This document shows, one piece after another, positions 54,112 to 61,912 of a stretch of 64,000 bases of DNA (position 1 is the stretch's first letter; every line of letters begins with the position of its first letter). Both the position numbers and the translations under genes were made by a program. The notes below the pieces were generated by a model, which ran no database searches, was not told the origin of the DNA, and was given only the letters and a program-made list of their open reading frames with translations. Source of the DNA: Thermonema rossianum DSM 10300 (GTDB taxonomy: Bacteria; Bacteroidota; Bacteroidia; Cytophagales; Thermonemataceae); assembly GCF_000426825.1 (NCBI RefSeq), contig NZ_AUGC01000005.1:124001-188000 (forward strand), in the 5' to 3' direction.

Positions 54112-55364
54112 GGTATATCTTTTTGATGAGGATCCTTTTTGGGAAAATTCATTATTGTAAGCAGGTGCGCTTCTACTTCCGGTGTGATGTAGTGCTCTAT
54201 ATCTTCGGCACTTTCATGCAAATGATCTTCCGGAAGTTGCAAGTATTCACTCAGGTATAACTCCCACAAGCGGTGAAGGCGGACAATGCGTTTGGATGCC
54301 GCTTTTCCCGCGGGAGTGAGCTGTATTTTGTTGTTAGAAAACTTTATCAACTTTCTTTTTTCGAGTTTTTTACAAATCTTTTCTATTCTGCTAAAAGACA
54401 TTCTGGTTGCCTTGTGTAAAGCAAAGATATCTACTGTTTCTGTTTTAATTGACTCCATCAACTTGTAAAGAGATTTTAGTACATGCTCCTCATCTATCTT
54501 GTCTTGATGTCTTTTTTTAGCTTTTAGTTTACTATACAAACTATTGTATTTACCGAGTAGCAAACTGACTATTAACACGCCAAAAAGGCTTACAACTATT
54601 GCCGGACCTGTGGGGATGTGGGGGACCAGTAATGAAAGCATAATACCAAAAGCACTTGCTACAAAAGAGACCAAGCCGGCAACAATGATTCCGCCTGTAA
54701 AGGAGCGTTTCCAGAAATGTGCTATTGAGGGAGGAAGTACAAACATTGCAGACATAAGAACGATACCGACACTTTGGAGCCCGGTCATTACCAGCAGGCA
54801 TAAAAAGACAATAAATAAAGCTTCCACTATTTTAAATGGAAAGTTCAGTGTGCCGGCAAACTGAATATCAAATACCCAGATCTTAACAGCACGAAACCCC
54901 AAAATAAAAAGGGTAAGAATTGCCACGCTGATGATAGCAATAACCTGTGCATCAAGGAGCGATAGGGTAGAGGCTTGACCAAATATGAACCTGTCTATAC
55001 CGCTTTGGTTTCCCCATGGTAATTGCTGTATGTAAGACAAAAACAAAACACCTATGCCAAAAAAGATAGACAAGGTACTCGCCAATAAGATATCTTCCGA
55101 TAATACTTTTTTTCTGTGCAAATACTGCACAATATAGGTTGCAAGCATAGCTGTACTGCTCCCACCCACCAAAAACCAAAATATATTTTTTTCGCGAAAC
55201 ACTAAAAAAGCTATACACACGCCCGGCAAGACGGCATGTGTAATTACGTCGCCTATGAGTGCCTGTTTTTTATGGAACAGTATGCTTCCCAAAACGGAAG
55301 ATGAAACGCTTAAAAACAAGGCACTAATGAGTATATACCAGGTAGAAGGCAATAGCTCCATCAT
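54108..55364 (-). CDS. Metal ABC transporter permease fused to a DtxR-like domain
   Basis: 418 aa. Residues 1 to about 270 are an ABC-3 permease ('LGSILFHKKQALIGDVITHAVLPGVCIAFL', 'TGLQSVGIVLMSAMFVLPPSIAHFW'). A basic linker (SKLKAKKRHQDK) leads to a cytosolic winged helix at about 300-355 ('VDIFALHKATRMSFSRIEKICKKLEKRKLIKF...LTPAGKAASKRI') and a DtxR dimerisation/metal domain. Its ligands match DtxR: H364 and E368 in 'LHRLWE', H383, E387, E390 and H391 in 'HESAEDIEH'. A transporter carrying its own metal sensor could be gated by cytosolic metal. Overlaps both neighbours by 4 bp. Confidence 0.93.
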   Translation of the reverse strand: MMELLPSTWYILISALFLSVSSSVLGSILFHKKQALIGDVITHAVLPGVCIAFLVFREKNIFWFLVGGSSTAMLATYIVQYLHRKKVLSEDILLASTLSIFFGIGVLFLSYIQQLPWGNQSGIDRFIFGQASTLSLLDAQVIAIISVAILTLFILGFRAVKIWVFDIQFAGTLNFPFKIVEALFIVFLCLLVMTGLQSVGIVLMSAMFVLPPSIAHFWKRSFTGGIIVAGLVSFVASAFGIMLSLLVPHIPTGPAIVVSLFGVLIVSLLLGKYNSLYSKLKAKKRHQDKIDEEHVLKSLYKLMESIKTETVDIFALHKATRMSFSRIEKICKKLEKRKLIKFSNNKIQLTPAGKAASKRIVRLHRLWELYLSEYLQLPEDHLHESAEDIEHYITPEVEAHLLTIMNFPKKDPHQKDIP

Positions 55365-56131
55365 AAACTTTGTTTTATAATATGAGCGATTTTTGTTAAA
55401 GTTGTCAACTTTCCTCCATAAGTTTTTTGTAATAAATCCGGAGTAAAAGCCTGTTCAGTAGGGGCAGAGGCAACCAAATATCCGTTAAGCAGAACAACCC
55501 AGTCAAAGTATTCGTAGGCAGAGTACAAATCATGGTGAACAACTATAATGGTTTTCCCTTGTTCTTTCATTTCCTTCAGTAAGGCAACAATAGCATGCTC
55601 AGTAGCGATGTCGATGCCGGTAAATGGCTCATCCATGAAATAAATGTCGGCATCCTGCGCGATAGCTCTTGCCAAAAAAACCCGTTGTTGTTGTCCACCT
55701 GATAATTCAGAGACCTGTCGCTTTGCCAAAGGGGCAATTCCTACGCGCTCCATCGCGCTGCTTACGATTGCTTTATCCTGTGGCGTAAGTTTCTTTAGTA
55801 ACCCTAAATAGGGGAAGCGTCCCATCTCTACCACTTCTTGCACGGTTATAGGAAAATCCCAATTCACCTCTTCTTTTTGTGGCACATAAGCTACTCGCTG
55901 TTTTACTTTACTCAATGACTCACCGAATAACTTTACATATCCACTATGAACAGGTACTAAGCCCATGATAGCCTTAATCAATGTGGACTTTCCTGCACCA
56001 TTAGGCCCAATTACACCGGCCAATACGCCGGATGGAAGAGTGAAGTCTATATTCCAAAGTGCTGTTTTGTTATTGTAGCGCACACTCAGGTCGTGTACTT
56101 CCAGTATCGCCTTTTCAACTTGTTGTATCAT
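55361..56131 (-). CDS. Metal ABC transporter ATP-binding protein
   Basis: 256 aa. Walker A 'GPNGAGKSTLIKAIMG', signature 'LSGGQQQRVFLARAIAQ', Walker B 'DIYFMDEPFTGID' and switch 'VVHHDLYSAYEYFD'. The pattern matches MntA/ZnuC/TroB ATPases. Lies 3 bp after the binding-protein gene and overlaps the permease start by 4 bp. Energises the uptake system. Confidence 0.95.
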   Translation of the reverse strand: MIQQVEKAILEVHDLSVRYNNKTALWNIDFTLPSGVLAGVIGPNGAGKSTLIKAIMGLVPVHSGYVKLFGESLSKVKQRVAYVPQKEEVNWDFPITVQEVVEMGRFPYLGLLKKLTPQDKAIVSSAMERVGIAPLAKRQVSELSGGQQQRVFLARAIAQDADIYFMDEPFTGIDIATEHAIVALLKEMKEQGKTIIVVHHDLYSAYEYFDWVVLLNGYLVASAPTEQAFTPDLLQKTYGGKLTTLTKIAHIIKQSL

Positions 56132-56134
56132 GGT

Positions 56135-57070
56135 TTACTTAATATTATCAACTATTAATCGTGTGTTGAATAAAATCATCTTTAAATAAGTATTTGCAGG
56201 AGAGTTATCATCGCCCAGAGAATCTGAATACAAACCGGGTACAAGCTTCACTATATGCCCTTTAGACTTACAACCTTCCACTACACTTTGCAAGGCTTTG
56301 GGCGAAACAGTTGTCTCCGCAAATATGGCCTTTACATCGTTTTCTATTATGTAATTCACTAACTCCGTAACATCATATAAACCCGCTTCTGACATAGTGG
56401 AAATTCCCTGCAAACCTTTTACTCGTAATTTGTACCGGCGACCATAATACTCAAAGGCATCGTGGGCAGTAATTAATATCCTGCGTTGCTCCGGTACCGC
56501 TTCAAACATGGCTACTATATTTGTGTGGACACTGTCTATTGCCTGCTTGTACAAGCTTGCATTCTTGTTAAGATATGATTTCATGGAAGGGTAGTGGGTC
56601 ACCAATTTATTAAGGGCTTCATCGGTAACTAATTTCATAAGGAAAGGGTCGAACCAAATATGCGGATCATAGGTAGAAGCACCCACCTGTATTAGTTGCT
56701 CTTTGGGTAATGCATCCCCCAAAGCATAACAGGGTTTTTGGCGTGCCAAGCTATTAAGCGCTTCGCTTAGCTTCCCTTCTAAGTGTAAGCCATTGTAGAA
56801 AATAATGTCAGCTTTTTTGAAAAGAACAAAATCCCTTTGCGTTGCTTTGTACAGATGGGGATCGACACCCGCGCTCATTATGCTGATGACCTCCATCGAA
56901 TCGCCCGCAATGTGTCGAATAACATCGGCCATTATGTTTGTGGTGACCACTATGAGCGGCCGCTGTTGTGTGGCATTCTCATGCTTACCGGAAGAGCAGG
57001 CGCACAAATAAATGGCACATGCAGTAATAAATATTATGTTAAACAACAGTGATTTAATGGTTGCTTTCAT
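56135..57070 (-). CDS. Metal ABC transporter substrate-binding lipoprotein (TroA-like)
   Basis: 311 aa. A lipoprotein signal ends at 'LCAC' (Cys25) or 'ITAC' (Cys18). Cluster A-I fold with metal ligands H72 ('GVDPHLYKAT'), H137 ('YDPHIWFDP'), H203 ('TAHDAFEYYG') and D283 ('YSDSLG'). The His-His-His-Asp set is that of TroA, which binds Zn2+ and Mn2+; PsaA/MntC proteins have Glu at the third position. 'IFAETTVSPKAL' is also conserved. It has no His-rich loop, arguing against a dedicated zinc scavenger. The start overlaps the regulator gene by 17 bp. Confidence 0.94.
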   Translation of the reverse strand: MKATIKSLLFNIIFITACAIYLCACSSGKHENATQQRPLIVVTTNIMADVIRHIAGDSMEVISIMSAGVDPHLYKATQRDFVLFKKADIIFYNGLHLEGKLSEALNSLARQKPCYALGDALPKEQLIQVGASTYDPHIWFDPFLMKLVTDEALNKLVTHYPSMKSYLNKNASLYKQAIDSVHTNIVAMFEAVPEQRRILITAHDAFEYYGRRYKLRVKGLQGISTMSEAGLYDVTELVNYIIENDVKAIFAETTVSPKALQSVVEGCKSKGHIVKLVPGLYSDSLGDDNSPANTYLKMILFNTRLIVDNIK

Positions 57071-57722
57071 GGTTTACAATGATTTGGGAGGCTACTAAGT
57101 GAGATAAATTTATTATTCGGTTGTTTATATCAACTTCTATGCTTAAATCAAAAGGTATTTTGTCGATAATAACAATACTCGAACCTATTGATAGGTTTAT
57201 TTTATTCAAATAGCTTAAAAAGTCTTTTTCGTCATTTTTTACTGCAACGACCACTAATTCTACACCAATGGGAGCGTGAGAAAGCGGAAAACCTTCTATT
57301 GGCTGAAGTTTCCCGTCAGGGGAGGGGATAGGATCCCCATGAGGATCATACTTGGGATATCCCAAGTATTCATCCAACCGGCTAATAAGCAATTCACTTT
57401 CTATATGTTCCAGTTGCTCAGCGACAGGATGAATCTCTTCCCAGGTAAAGCCCAGACACTTTACCAAAAAAGTTTCCCACAAACGGTGTTTCCTTACTAT
57501 GCTTAATGCCAGTTGTCTTCCTTTCGATGTCAGGCGTATTGGCTTGTAAGGTTCATAATGAATAAGCCCTTTTTTTGTTAATTTTTTTAACATATCGCTT
57601 ACCGAGGCAGGTGTGTTTCGGAGCGTCTGTGCAATGGTTTGATTGTGCGCAGGCTCGCCTTTCTCCTCCAAAGCATAAATGGTTTTCAAATAATTCTCTT
57701 CCGAGAGCGAAAGCTTAAGCAT
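57054..57722 (-). CDS. DtxR/MntR family metal-dependent repressor
   Basis: 222 aa. Winged helix (about 1-72: 'SEENYLKTIYALEEKGEPAHNQTIAQTLRNTPASVSDMLKKLTKKGLI'), dimerisation/metal domain (about 73-140) and a C-terminal SH3-like domain. Numbering aligns with DtxR: H79, E83, H98, E105 and H106 are conserved. C102 is replaced by E102 and M10 by N10, a change that moves away from the iron-sensing DtxR set toward MntR (Mn2+). So Mn2+ is the likelier effector (inference). First gene of the uptake operon; the TTTAG/CTAAA repeat at its promoter suggests autoregulation. Confidence 0.94.
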   Translation of the reverse strand: MLKLSLSEENYLKTIYALEEKGEPAHNQTIAQTLRNTPASVSDMLKKLTKKGLIHYEPYKPIRLTSKGRQLALSIVRKHRLWETFLVKCLGFTWEEIHPVAEQLEHIESELLISRLDEYLGYPKYDPHGDPIPSPDGKLQPIEGFPLSHAPIGVELVVVAVKNDEKDFLSYLNKINLSIGSSIVIIDKIPFDLSIEVDINNRIINLSHLVASQIIVNHESNH

Positions 57723-57753
57723 GTCTGATAGCTGTTATTAAGTTGTTATATAG

Positions 57754-57805
57754 CGAATATATATCTAAGTTTTATAAAAAACAAAATTTAGACAAAACTA
57801 AATTT
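57754..57805 (-). promoter_or_regulatory. Promoter and DtxR-type operator of the metal-uptake operon
   Basis: Minus strand. A -7 like TATATTCG (plus CGAATATA, 57754-57761; one mismatch to TAnnTTTG) and a -33 TTTTG (plus 57782-57786) are 20 bp apart. A perfect inverted repeat AAATTTAG-N6-CTAAATTT (57784-57805) overlaps the -33 box. TTTAG-N6-CTAAA has the form of known MntR-type sites. A further half-site TCTAAG lies in the spacer at about 57764. Binding there would block RNA polymerase. Confidence 0.7.
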
Positions 57806-57836
57806 ATTGTTAATGAATTTAACAATACGCTGTTAA

Positions 57837-58079
57837 TTAACAAGTTACATTTGATATATTGATGGGTTTTCCGGGGTGCAGCCAGTGAAAATCTAAAAGC
57901 TCATAGGGTATCTGATTGGCGCGCAATACGCTTTGTGTGCTATACTCTGGCAAGGCGGTTATTTGGTTATGGAGTGCTATACTTCCTGAGAGGGTAGCTG
58001 TATTAAAACAGGGTAATCCTGTATCGATTAAATCTATTGCACCGGGCTTGTCATTGCAGGTATATTGTTCTATCTTCAT
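57837..58079 (-). CDS. Possible small protein, weak
   Basis: 80 aa open frame (MKIEQYTCNDKPGAIDL... ending NISNVTC) in the 470 bp between the metal operon and dapD. No signal peptide or membrane helix, and no family recognised. It is the only stop-free stretch here that looks non-random in composition. No promoter or RBS is evident and nothing supports expression, so it may be chance. The rest of the region holds the operon promoter (57754-57805) and the AT-rich dapD leader. Confidence 0.3.
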   Translation of the reverse strand: MKIEQYTCNDKPGAIDLIDTGLPCFNTATLSGSIALHNQITALPEYSTQSVLRANQIPYELLDFHWLHPGKPINISNVTC

Positions 58080-58192
58080 GCCCAGACAGGTGTTTAATGC
58101 ATGATTTCATGCAGAATAAAATTTTGATAACATTTATAACTCATTGTTAATCAGAAAAAAATAATTAGTTGTTTAAAGTAAAACTTAAAACT

Positions 58193-59011
58193 ATGGAATT
58201 GGAAAACTTAATACTCAAGGCTTGGGCCGATCGCACTCTCCTGCAAGATGCAGCCACACAGAATGCCATTCGACAAACCATCGACTTATTGGACAAGGGG
58301 CAAATACGAGTAGCCTACCCTACCGGGGAAGGGGAATGGATGGTTAATGAATGGATAAAAAAGGCTGTTATCATGTATTTTCAGATTCAACCCATGGAAA
58401 CCATCAAGATTGGACCTTTTGAATTCTATGACAAAATACCGCTGAAGTCGAAGTATGAAGAAAAGAAGGTGCGCGTAGTGCCGCATGCTATAGCCCGCTA
58501 CGGCGCTTTCGTCAATGAAGGAGTCATCTTGATGCCTTCTTATGTCAATATAGGCGCCTATGTTGACAGTGGTACCATGATAGACACATGGGCAACTGTG
58601 GGTAGCTGCGCCCAAATAGGGAAAAATGTGCACATTAGTGGGGGTGTGGGAATTGGTGGTGTGTTAGAGCCGCCTCAGGCCGCGCCTGTTATTGTAGAAG
58701 ATGGTGCTTTTATTGGTTCCCGTTGCATTATAGTGGAAGGGGTGCGTATAGGAAAGGAAGCTGTGTTGGGTGCCAATGTAACGCTCACAATGAGTACAAA
58801 GATTTTTGACGTATCGAATCCCGATGACGTGAAGGAGTTAAAAGGATACGTTCCGCCTCGTTCCGTGGTAATTCCGGGCTCTTATCCGAAAAAATTTGGC
58901 AATCAGGAGTTTCACGTGCCGTGTGCCCTGATTATCGGAAAAAGAAAAGAGAGTACAGACCTTAAAACTTCGCTGAACCAGGCACTCAGAGAGTTTGAAG
59001 TAACGGTGTAA
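58193..59011 (+). CDS. dapD: Tetrahydrodipicolinate N-succinyltransferase
   Basis: 272 aa from MELENLILKA at 58193; a start at 58169 adds eight residues. Succinyl-CoA-dependent step of lysine/diaminopimelate synthesis. A helical N-terminus (about 1-85) precedes a left-handed beta-helix of hexapeptide repeats: 'GVILMPSYVNIGAYVDSGTMIDTWATVGSCAQIGKNVHISGGVGIGGVLEP' with 'VEDGAFIGSRCIIVEGVRIGKEAVLGANVTL'. The conserved 'PPQAAPVIVEDG' and C-terminal 'PCALIIGKR' are present. Single gene. Confidence 0.97.
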   Translation: MELENLILKAWADRTLLQDAATQNAIRQTIDLLDKGQIRVAYPTGEGEWMVNEWIKKAVIMYFQIQPMETIKIGPFEFYDKIPLKSKYEEKKVRVVPHAIARYGAFVNEGVILMPSYVNIGAYVDSGTMIDTWATVGSCAQIGKNVHISGGVGIGGVLEPPQAAPVIVEDGAFIGSRCIIVEGVRIGKEAVLGANVTLTMSTKIFDVSNPDDVKELKGYVPPRSVVIPGSYPKKFGNQEFHVPCALIIGKRKESTDLKTSLNQALREFEVTV

Positions 59012-59104
59012 GATGTAACATTTTTTAGTTACTTTTCGTATATTGCTGATATTTAACAAAGGTAGTGACCGCAATAACTTTAAAATACGAAAAGTACTAA
59101 TACT

Positions 59105-60289
59105 ATGTGCAGGCTATGGACATCTTCGCGTTACTGGGCAATGAGACTTATTCTGCTCTCATTGCCTTTTGCTGCATGCTCTCCTTACAAGCAAGCAATG
59201 AGAGGGGGCAAAAAGGGAGCAATAGCCCGGCAAGAACAACTGTTGAAAGAGTATCAAACCAAGTTGCTGCAGCTTAAAGAAGATTCAATGGAGCTTGCCC
59301 GTCAGGCAGATGAGTTGGTGCGTATGCTGGGGGAGTCGCAGCTCAAAGAGCGGCGCAATGCACAGAAACTGTACCAATACGCTCAATTGCTTGACAAAGC
59401 ATCCGTTTATCAAGAGCAGCTGGAATACATACGCAGACAGATAGTTCATACATTACTTACTCATGAAATAGACAATATTCAGGTAGTGAAGGAAAAGAGA
59501 GGCGTGCGTATCACCATTTTGGATGAGCTTCTCTTCCCGCCCGGTAGCGCTCGTATTAACAGTGAAGGCCAGAATGCCATTAAATACCTAAGTGAAACCC
59601 TTGGCGAAATTGCCGGTATCACCATCATTATAGAAGGGCACACAGACAATGTTCCTCTCCGGAATCATCCTGTTTATAAAAACAATTGGGAGCTGAGCTT
59701 AGCGCGTGCTTCCGAGGTTGGGCGTTACATGGTTCGCTTTAATTTCCCCCAAGACAAGGTATCAATTTCCGGGAAAGGTGATTTGTATCCACTTGCCGAC
59801 AACTCCACTCCCGAAGGGCGGCGCCTCAATAGGCGAACGGATATTATCGTTATGCCGGAACAAACCGAAATATTGAACATGGTTTTTGATGGCCTGGAAG
59901 AAGGAAACACCCAAAACACCATCGTTATGCCTGTCCGGCAGTTTATAAACGAAGGTGAAGAAAAAAAAAACTCAGCTTCGCTGAATGAAAAAACAGGGGA
60001 GAAAAACAACATAGAAGAAAACAGTGAAGTCATATATGGCACACCTGTTGGCAAGCTACGCAAGAATGAAAGCAATGCACAACAAGAAAAACACCTTACT
60101 AATCATCAAATAAGTTCAAAAACAAACAATGGCAATACATTTTCATTCAATCAAGTATGGAAAAATATGCAGCCATATTTAAGCGGGATAGAGAGCTATC
60201 TCGCTTTTTCGCCTTTATGGAAGGCTGCCGTTGTTTGTTACGTACTCTTTCAGCCGGAAGCAAATTGTAATACTCTTTTGATTATTTAA
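59105..60289 (+). CDS. OmpA-family peptidoglycan-binding lipoprotein with a long C-terminal tail
   Basis: 394 aa (the ATG at 59141 is a possible start). Lipoprotein signal with lipobox FAAC. A coiled coil at about 45-115 ('RQEQLLKEYQTKLLQLKEDSMELARQADELV') leads to an OmpA domain at about 150-260. Its peptidoglycan-binding residues are in 'IIIEGHTDNVPL...NWELSLARASEVGRYM' and 'GKGDLYPLADNSTPEGRRLNRRTDI'. A tail of about 120 residues follows: low-complexity Asn/Glu/Lys-rich, then a hydrophobic end 'WKAAVVCYVLFQPEANCN'. Such a tail is unusual. Tethers outer membrane to peptidoglycan. Confidence 0.9.
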   Translation: MCRLWTSSRYWAMRLILLSLPFAACSPYKQAMRGGKKGAIARQEQLLKEYQTKLLQLKEDSMELARQADELVRMLGESQLKERRNAQKLYQYAQLLDKASVYQEQLEYIRRQIVHTLLTHEIDNIQVVKEKRGVRITILDELLFPPGSARINSEGQNAIKYLSETLGEIAGITIIIEGHTDNVPLRNHPVYKNNWELSLARASEVGRYMVRFNFPQDKVSISGKGDLYPLADNSTPEGRRLNRRTDIIVMPEQTEILNMVFDGLEEGNTQNTIVMPVRQFINEGEEKKNSASLNEKTGEKNNIEENSEVIYGTPVGKLRKNESNAQQEKHLTNHQISSKTNNGNTFSFNQVWKNMQPYLSGIESYLAFSPLWKAAVVCYVLFQPEANCNTLLII

Positions 60290-60330
60290 GCCTTAAAAAA
60301 GGAACGGAAGATAGAATCATATTGATGAAT

Positions 60331-60366
60331 AGCACAAAAGGCAGCTTTAAAGCTGCCTTTTGTGCT
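60331..60366. terminator. 36-bp perfect-palindrome bidirectional terminator
   Basis: Arms AGCACAAAAGGCAGCTTT and its complement meet without a loop at 60348/60349. It separates the OmpA gene from the convergent dehydrogenase gene (3' end at 60388). The A-rich arm supplies a T-run on the opposite side in either direction. Confidence 0.82.
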
Positions 60367-60387
60367 TGAGGGGCTTTTGGACAATCA

Positions 60388-61281
60388 TTACTTTTGGAAA
60401 CGAGGTGATGGTTTTAGCTCCTTAGGATTACTCCAGTCATAAAAACCACGTCCGCTTTTGGCTCCCAGCTCGCCGGCTTCCACCATATTGACCAGTAGGG
60501 GACAAGGTGCGTATTTGTCCTTTCCAAAGCCTTCATAAAGCACTTTCAATATAAATAAGCATACGTCCAAGCCAATAAAGTCAGCCAATTGCAAAGGCCC
60601 CATAGGGTGTGCCATTCCTAACTTCATTACCTGATCGATTTCTTCCACACCGGCAACCCCTTGAAATAAGGTTTCAATGGCTTCGTTTATCATGGGCATT
60701 AAAATACGGTTGGATACGAATCCCGGGTAATCATTTACTTCTACCGGCACCTTGTTTAAAGCAACGGATAAATCCATTACGGTTTTAGTAGTCTCATTAT
60801 CAGTAAGGTAGCCCCTTATTACTTCAACCAACTTCATAACCGGCACCGGGTTCATGAAGTGCATGCCGATAACTTTTTCCGGACGTTGAGTAACAGCGCC
60901 TAAGGTTGTGATAGAAATAGAGGAGGTGTTGCTTGCCAAGATAGCATGCGCCGGTGCGTGTGCATCTATCTGACGGAACAAATCCTTTTTGATGTCTATA
61001 CGCTCAGTAGCCGCTTCTATTACAATGTCGGCCTGCTTAACAGCGGACGTTAACTCGGTAGAAGTAGCGATGCGGGCAAGGGCTGCTTCTTTGTCTGCCT
61101 CGGTCAATATCCCTTTCTTTATCTGCCTGTCCATATTGGCCGAAATGGTGGACAGAGCCTTGTCGAGGGCTTCCCGGCGAATGTCTACCATCGTTACTTG
61201 ATAGCCGTGTTGTGCAAATACATGACAGATGCCATTTCCCATTGTACCGGCACCTATAACTACTGCATTTTTAATTTCCAT
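60388..61281 (-). CDS. 3-hydroxybutyryl-CoA / 3-hydroxyacyl-CoA dehydrogenase
   Basis: 297 aa. NAD-binding 'VVIGAGTMGNGICHVFAQHGYQVTMVDIR' at the start, then 'ILASNTSSISITTLG', catalytic His in 'GMHFMNPVPVMKLVEVIRG', and 'DYPGFVSNRILMPMINEAIETL' with 'LGMAHPMGPLQLADFIGLD'. Single-domain length matches Hbd/PaaH rather than the multifunctional FadB. Interconverts acetoacetyl-CoA and 3-hydroxybutyryl-CoA; it may pair with the thiolase at 45729. Confidence 0.95.
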   Translation of the reverse strand: MEIKNAVVIGAGTMGNGICHVFAQHGYQVTMVDIRREALDKALSTISANMDRQIKKGILTEADKEAALARIATSTELTSAVKQADIVIEAATERIDIKKDLFRQIDAHAPAHAILASNTSSISITTLGAVTQRPEKVIGMHFMNPVPVMKLVEVIRGYLTDNETTKTVMDLSVALNKVPVEVNDYPGFVSNRILMPMINEAIETLFQGVAGVEEIDQVMKLGMAHPMGPLQLADFIGLDVCLFILKVLYEGFGKDKYAPCPLLVNMVEAGELGAKSGRGFYDWSNPKELKPSPRFQK

Positions 61282-61479
61282 AGTTGTTTATGTTTTTGTG
61301 AGTATTGAAGATTGAAAGACCTTCCAAAGGTATAGAAAAGTAGAAGTAAAATCAATGTTACATTTTTTATCACATGTTAATAACATATGTAAATTACAGT
61401 AGTAAAACCATTGCTTAACAAAAGTTAATTGTTAATTTTATACGCAAAATCAAGTCAAAACCTATAAACATTTGTAAAT

Positions 61480-61875
61480 ATGAGTACAAAAGTTAATTTA
61501 GTTAACGAACGTTTTAAACAATTGTTAAAAATTTTAAACACAACACCTTCTCAATTTGCAGATACTATGGGCGTACCCAGGGCTACCATTTCGCATTTAT
61601 TGGCCGGAAGAAATAAGCCAAGTCTCGATTTCATAAGTAAGCTCCATGAGACATATCCGCACATCAATGTAAATTGGTTGTTGTTTGGAGAGCTGCCCAT
61701 TTTCGAAAACACCAACGCAAACCAACGTTCTGAAACCAATCAGTTGCTGCCATCGTTTCCTGTTAGTGATTATGAAAAGATTACAGGCAAGCGCATCGAT
61801 AAAATCATTATCTTTTATTCAGATCAAACCTTTGAGCTCTTTCATGCATCACTTGATGACGCTTCTTCAAAGTAG
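61480..61875 (+). CDS. Cro/C1-type HTH regulator (XRE family)
   Basis: 131 aa. N-terminal HTH at about 10-70: 'RFKQLLKILNTTPSQFADTMGVPRATISHLLAGRNKPSLDFISKLHETYPHINVNWLLFGE'. The 'WLLFGE' end is typical of Bacteroidota XRE proteins. A C-terminal tail of about 55 residues has no known domain ('RIDKIIIFYSDQTFELFHAS'). The 198-bp upstream region is AT-rich with a direct repeat GTTAATTGTTAATT near 61423-61437, a possible autoregulatory site. It ends 37 bp before the next gene. Confidence 0.9.
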   Translation: MSTKVNLVNERFKQLLKILNTTPSQFADTMGVPRATISHLLAGRNKPSLDFISKLHETYPHINVNWLLFGELPIFENTNANQRSETNQLLPSFPVSDYEKITGKRIDKIIIFYSDQTFELFHASLDDASSK

Positions 61876-61912
61876 AAACAGGTACTGTATTAAATGTAAA
61901 ATAAGTTACATT

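Noticed and set aside
59012-59104. Terminator behind dapD (GTAAC...GTTAC)
   Set aside because: The stem is only five base pairs with an A/T loop; too weak to call.
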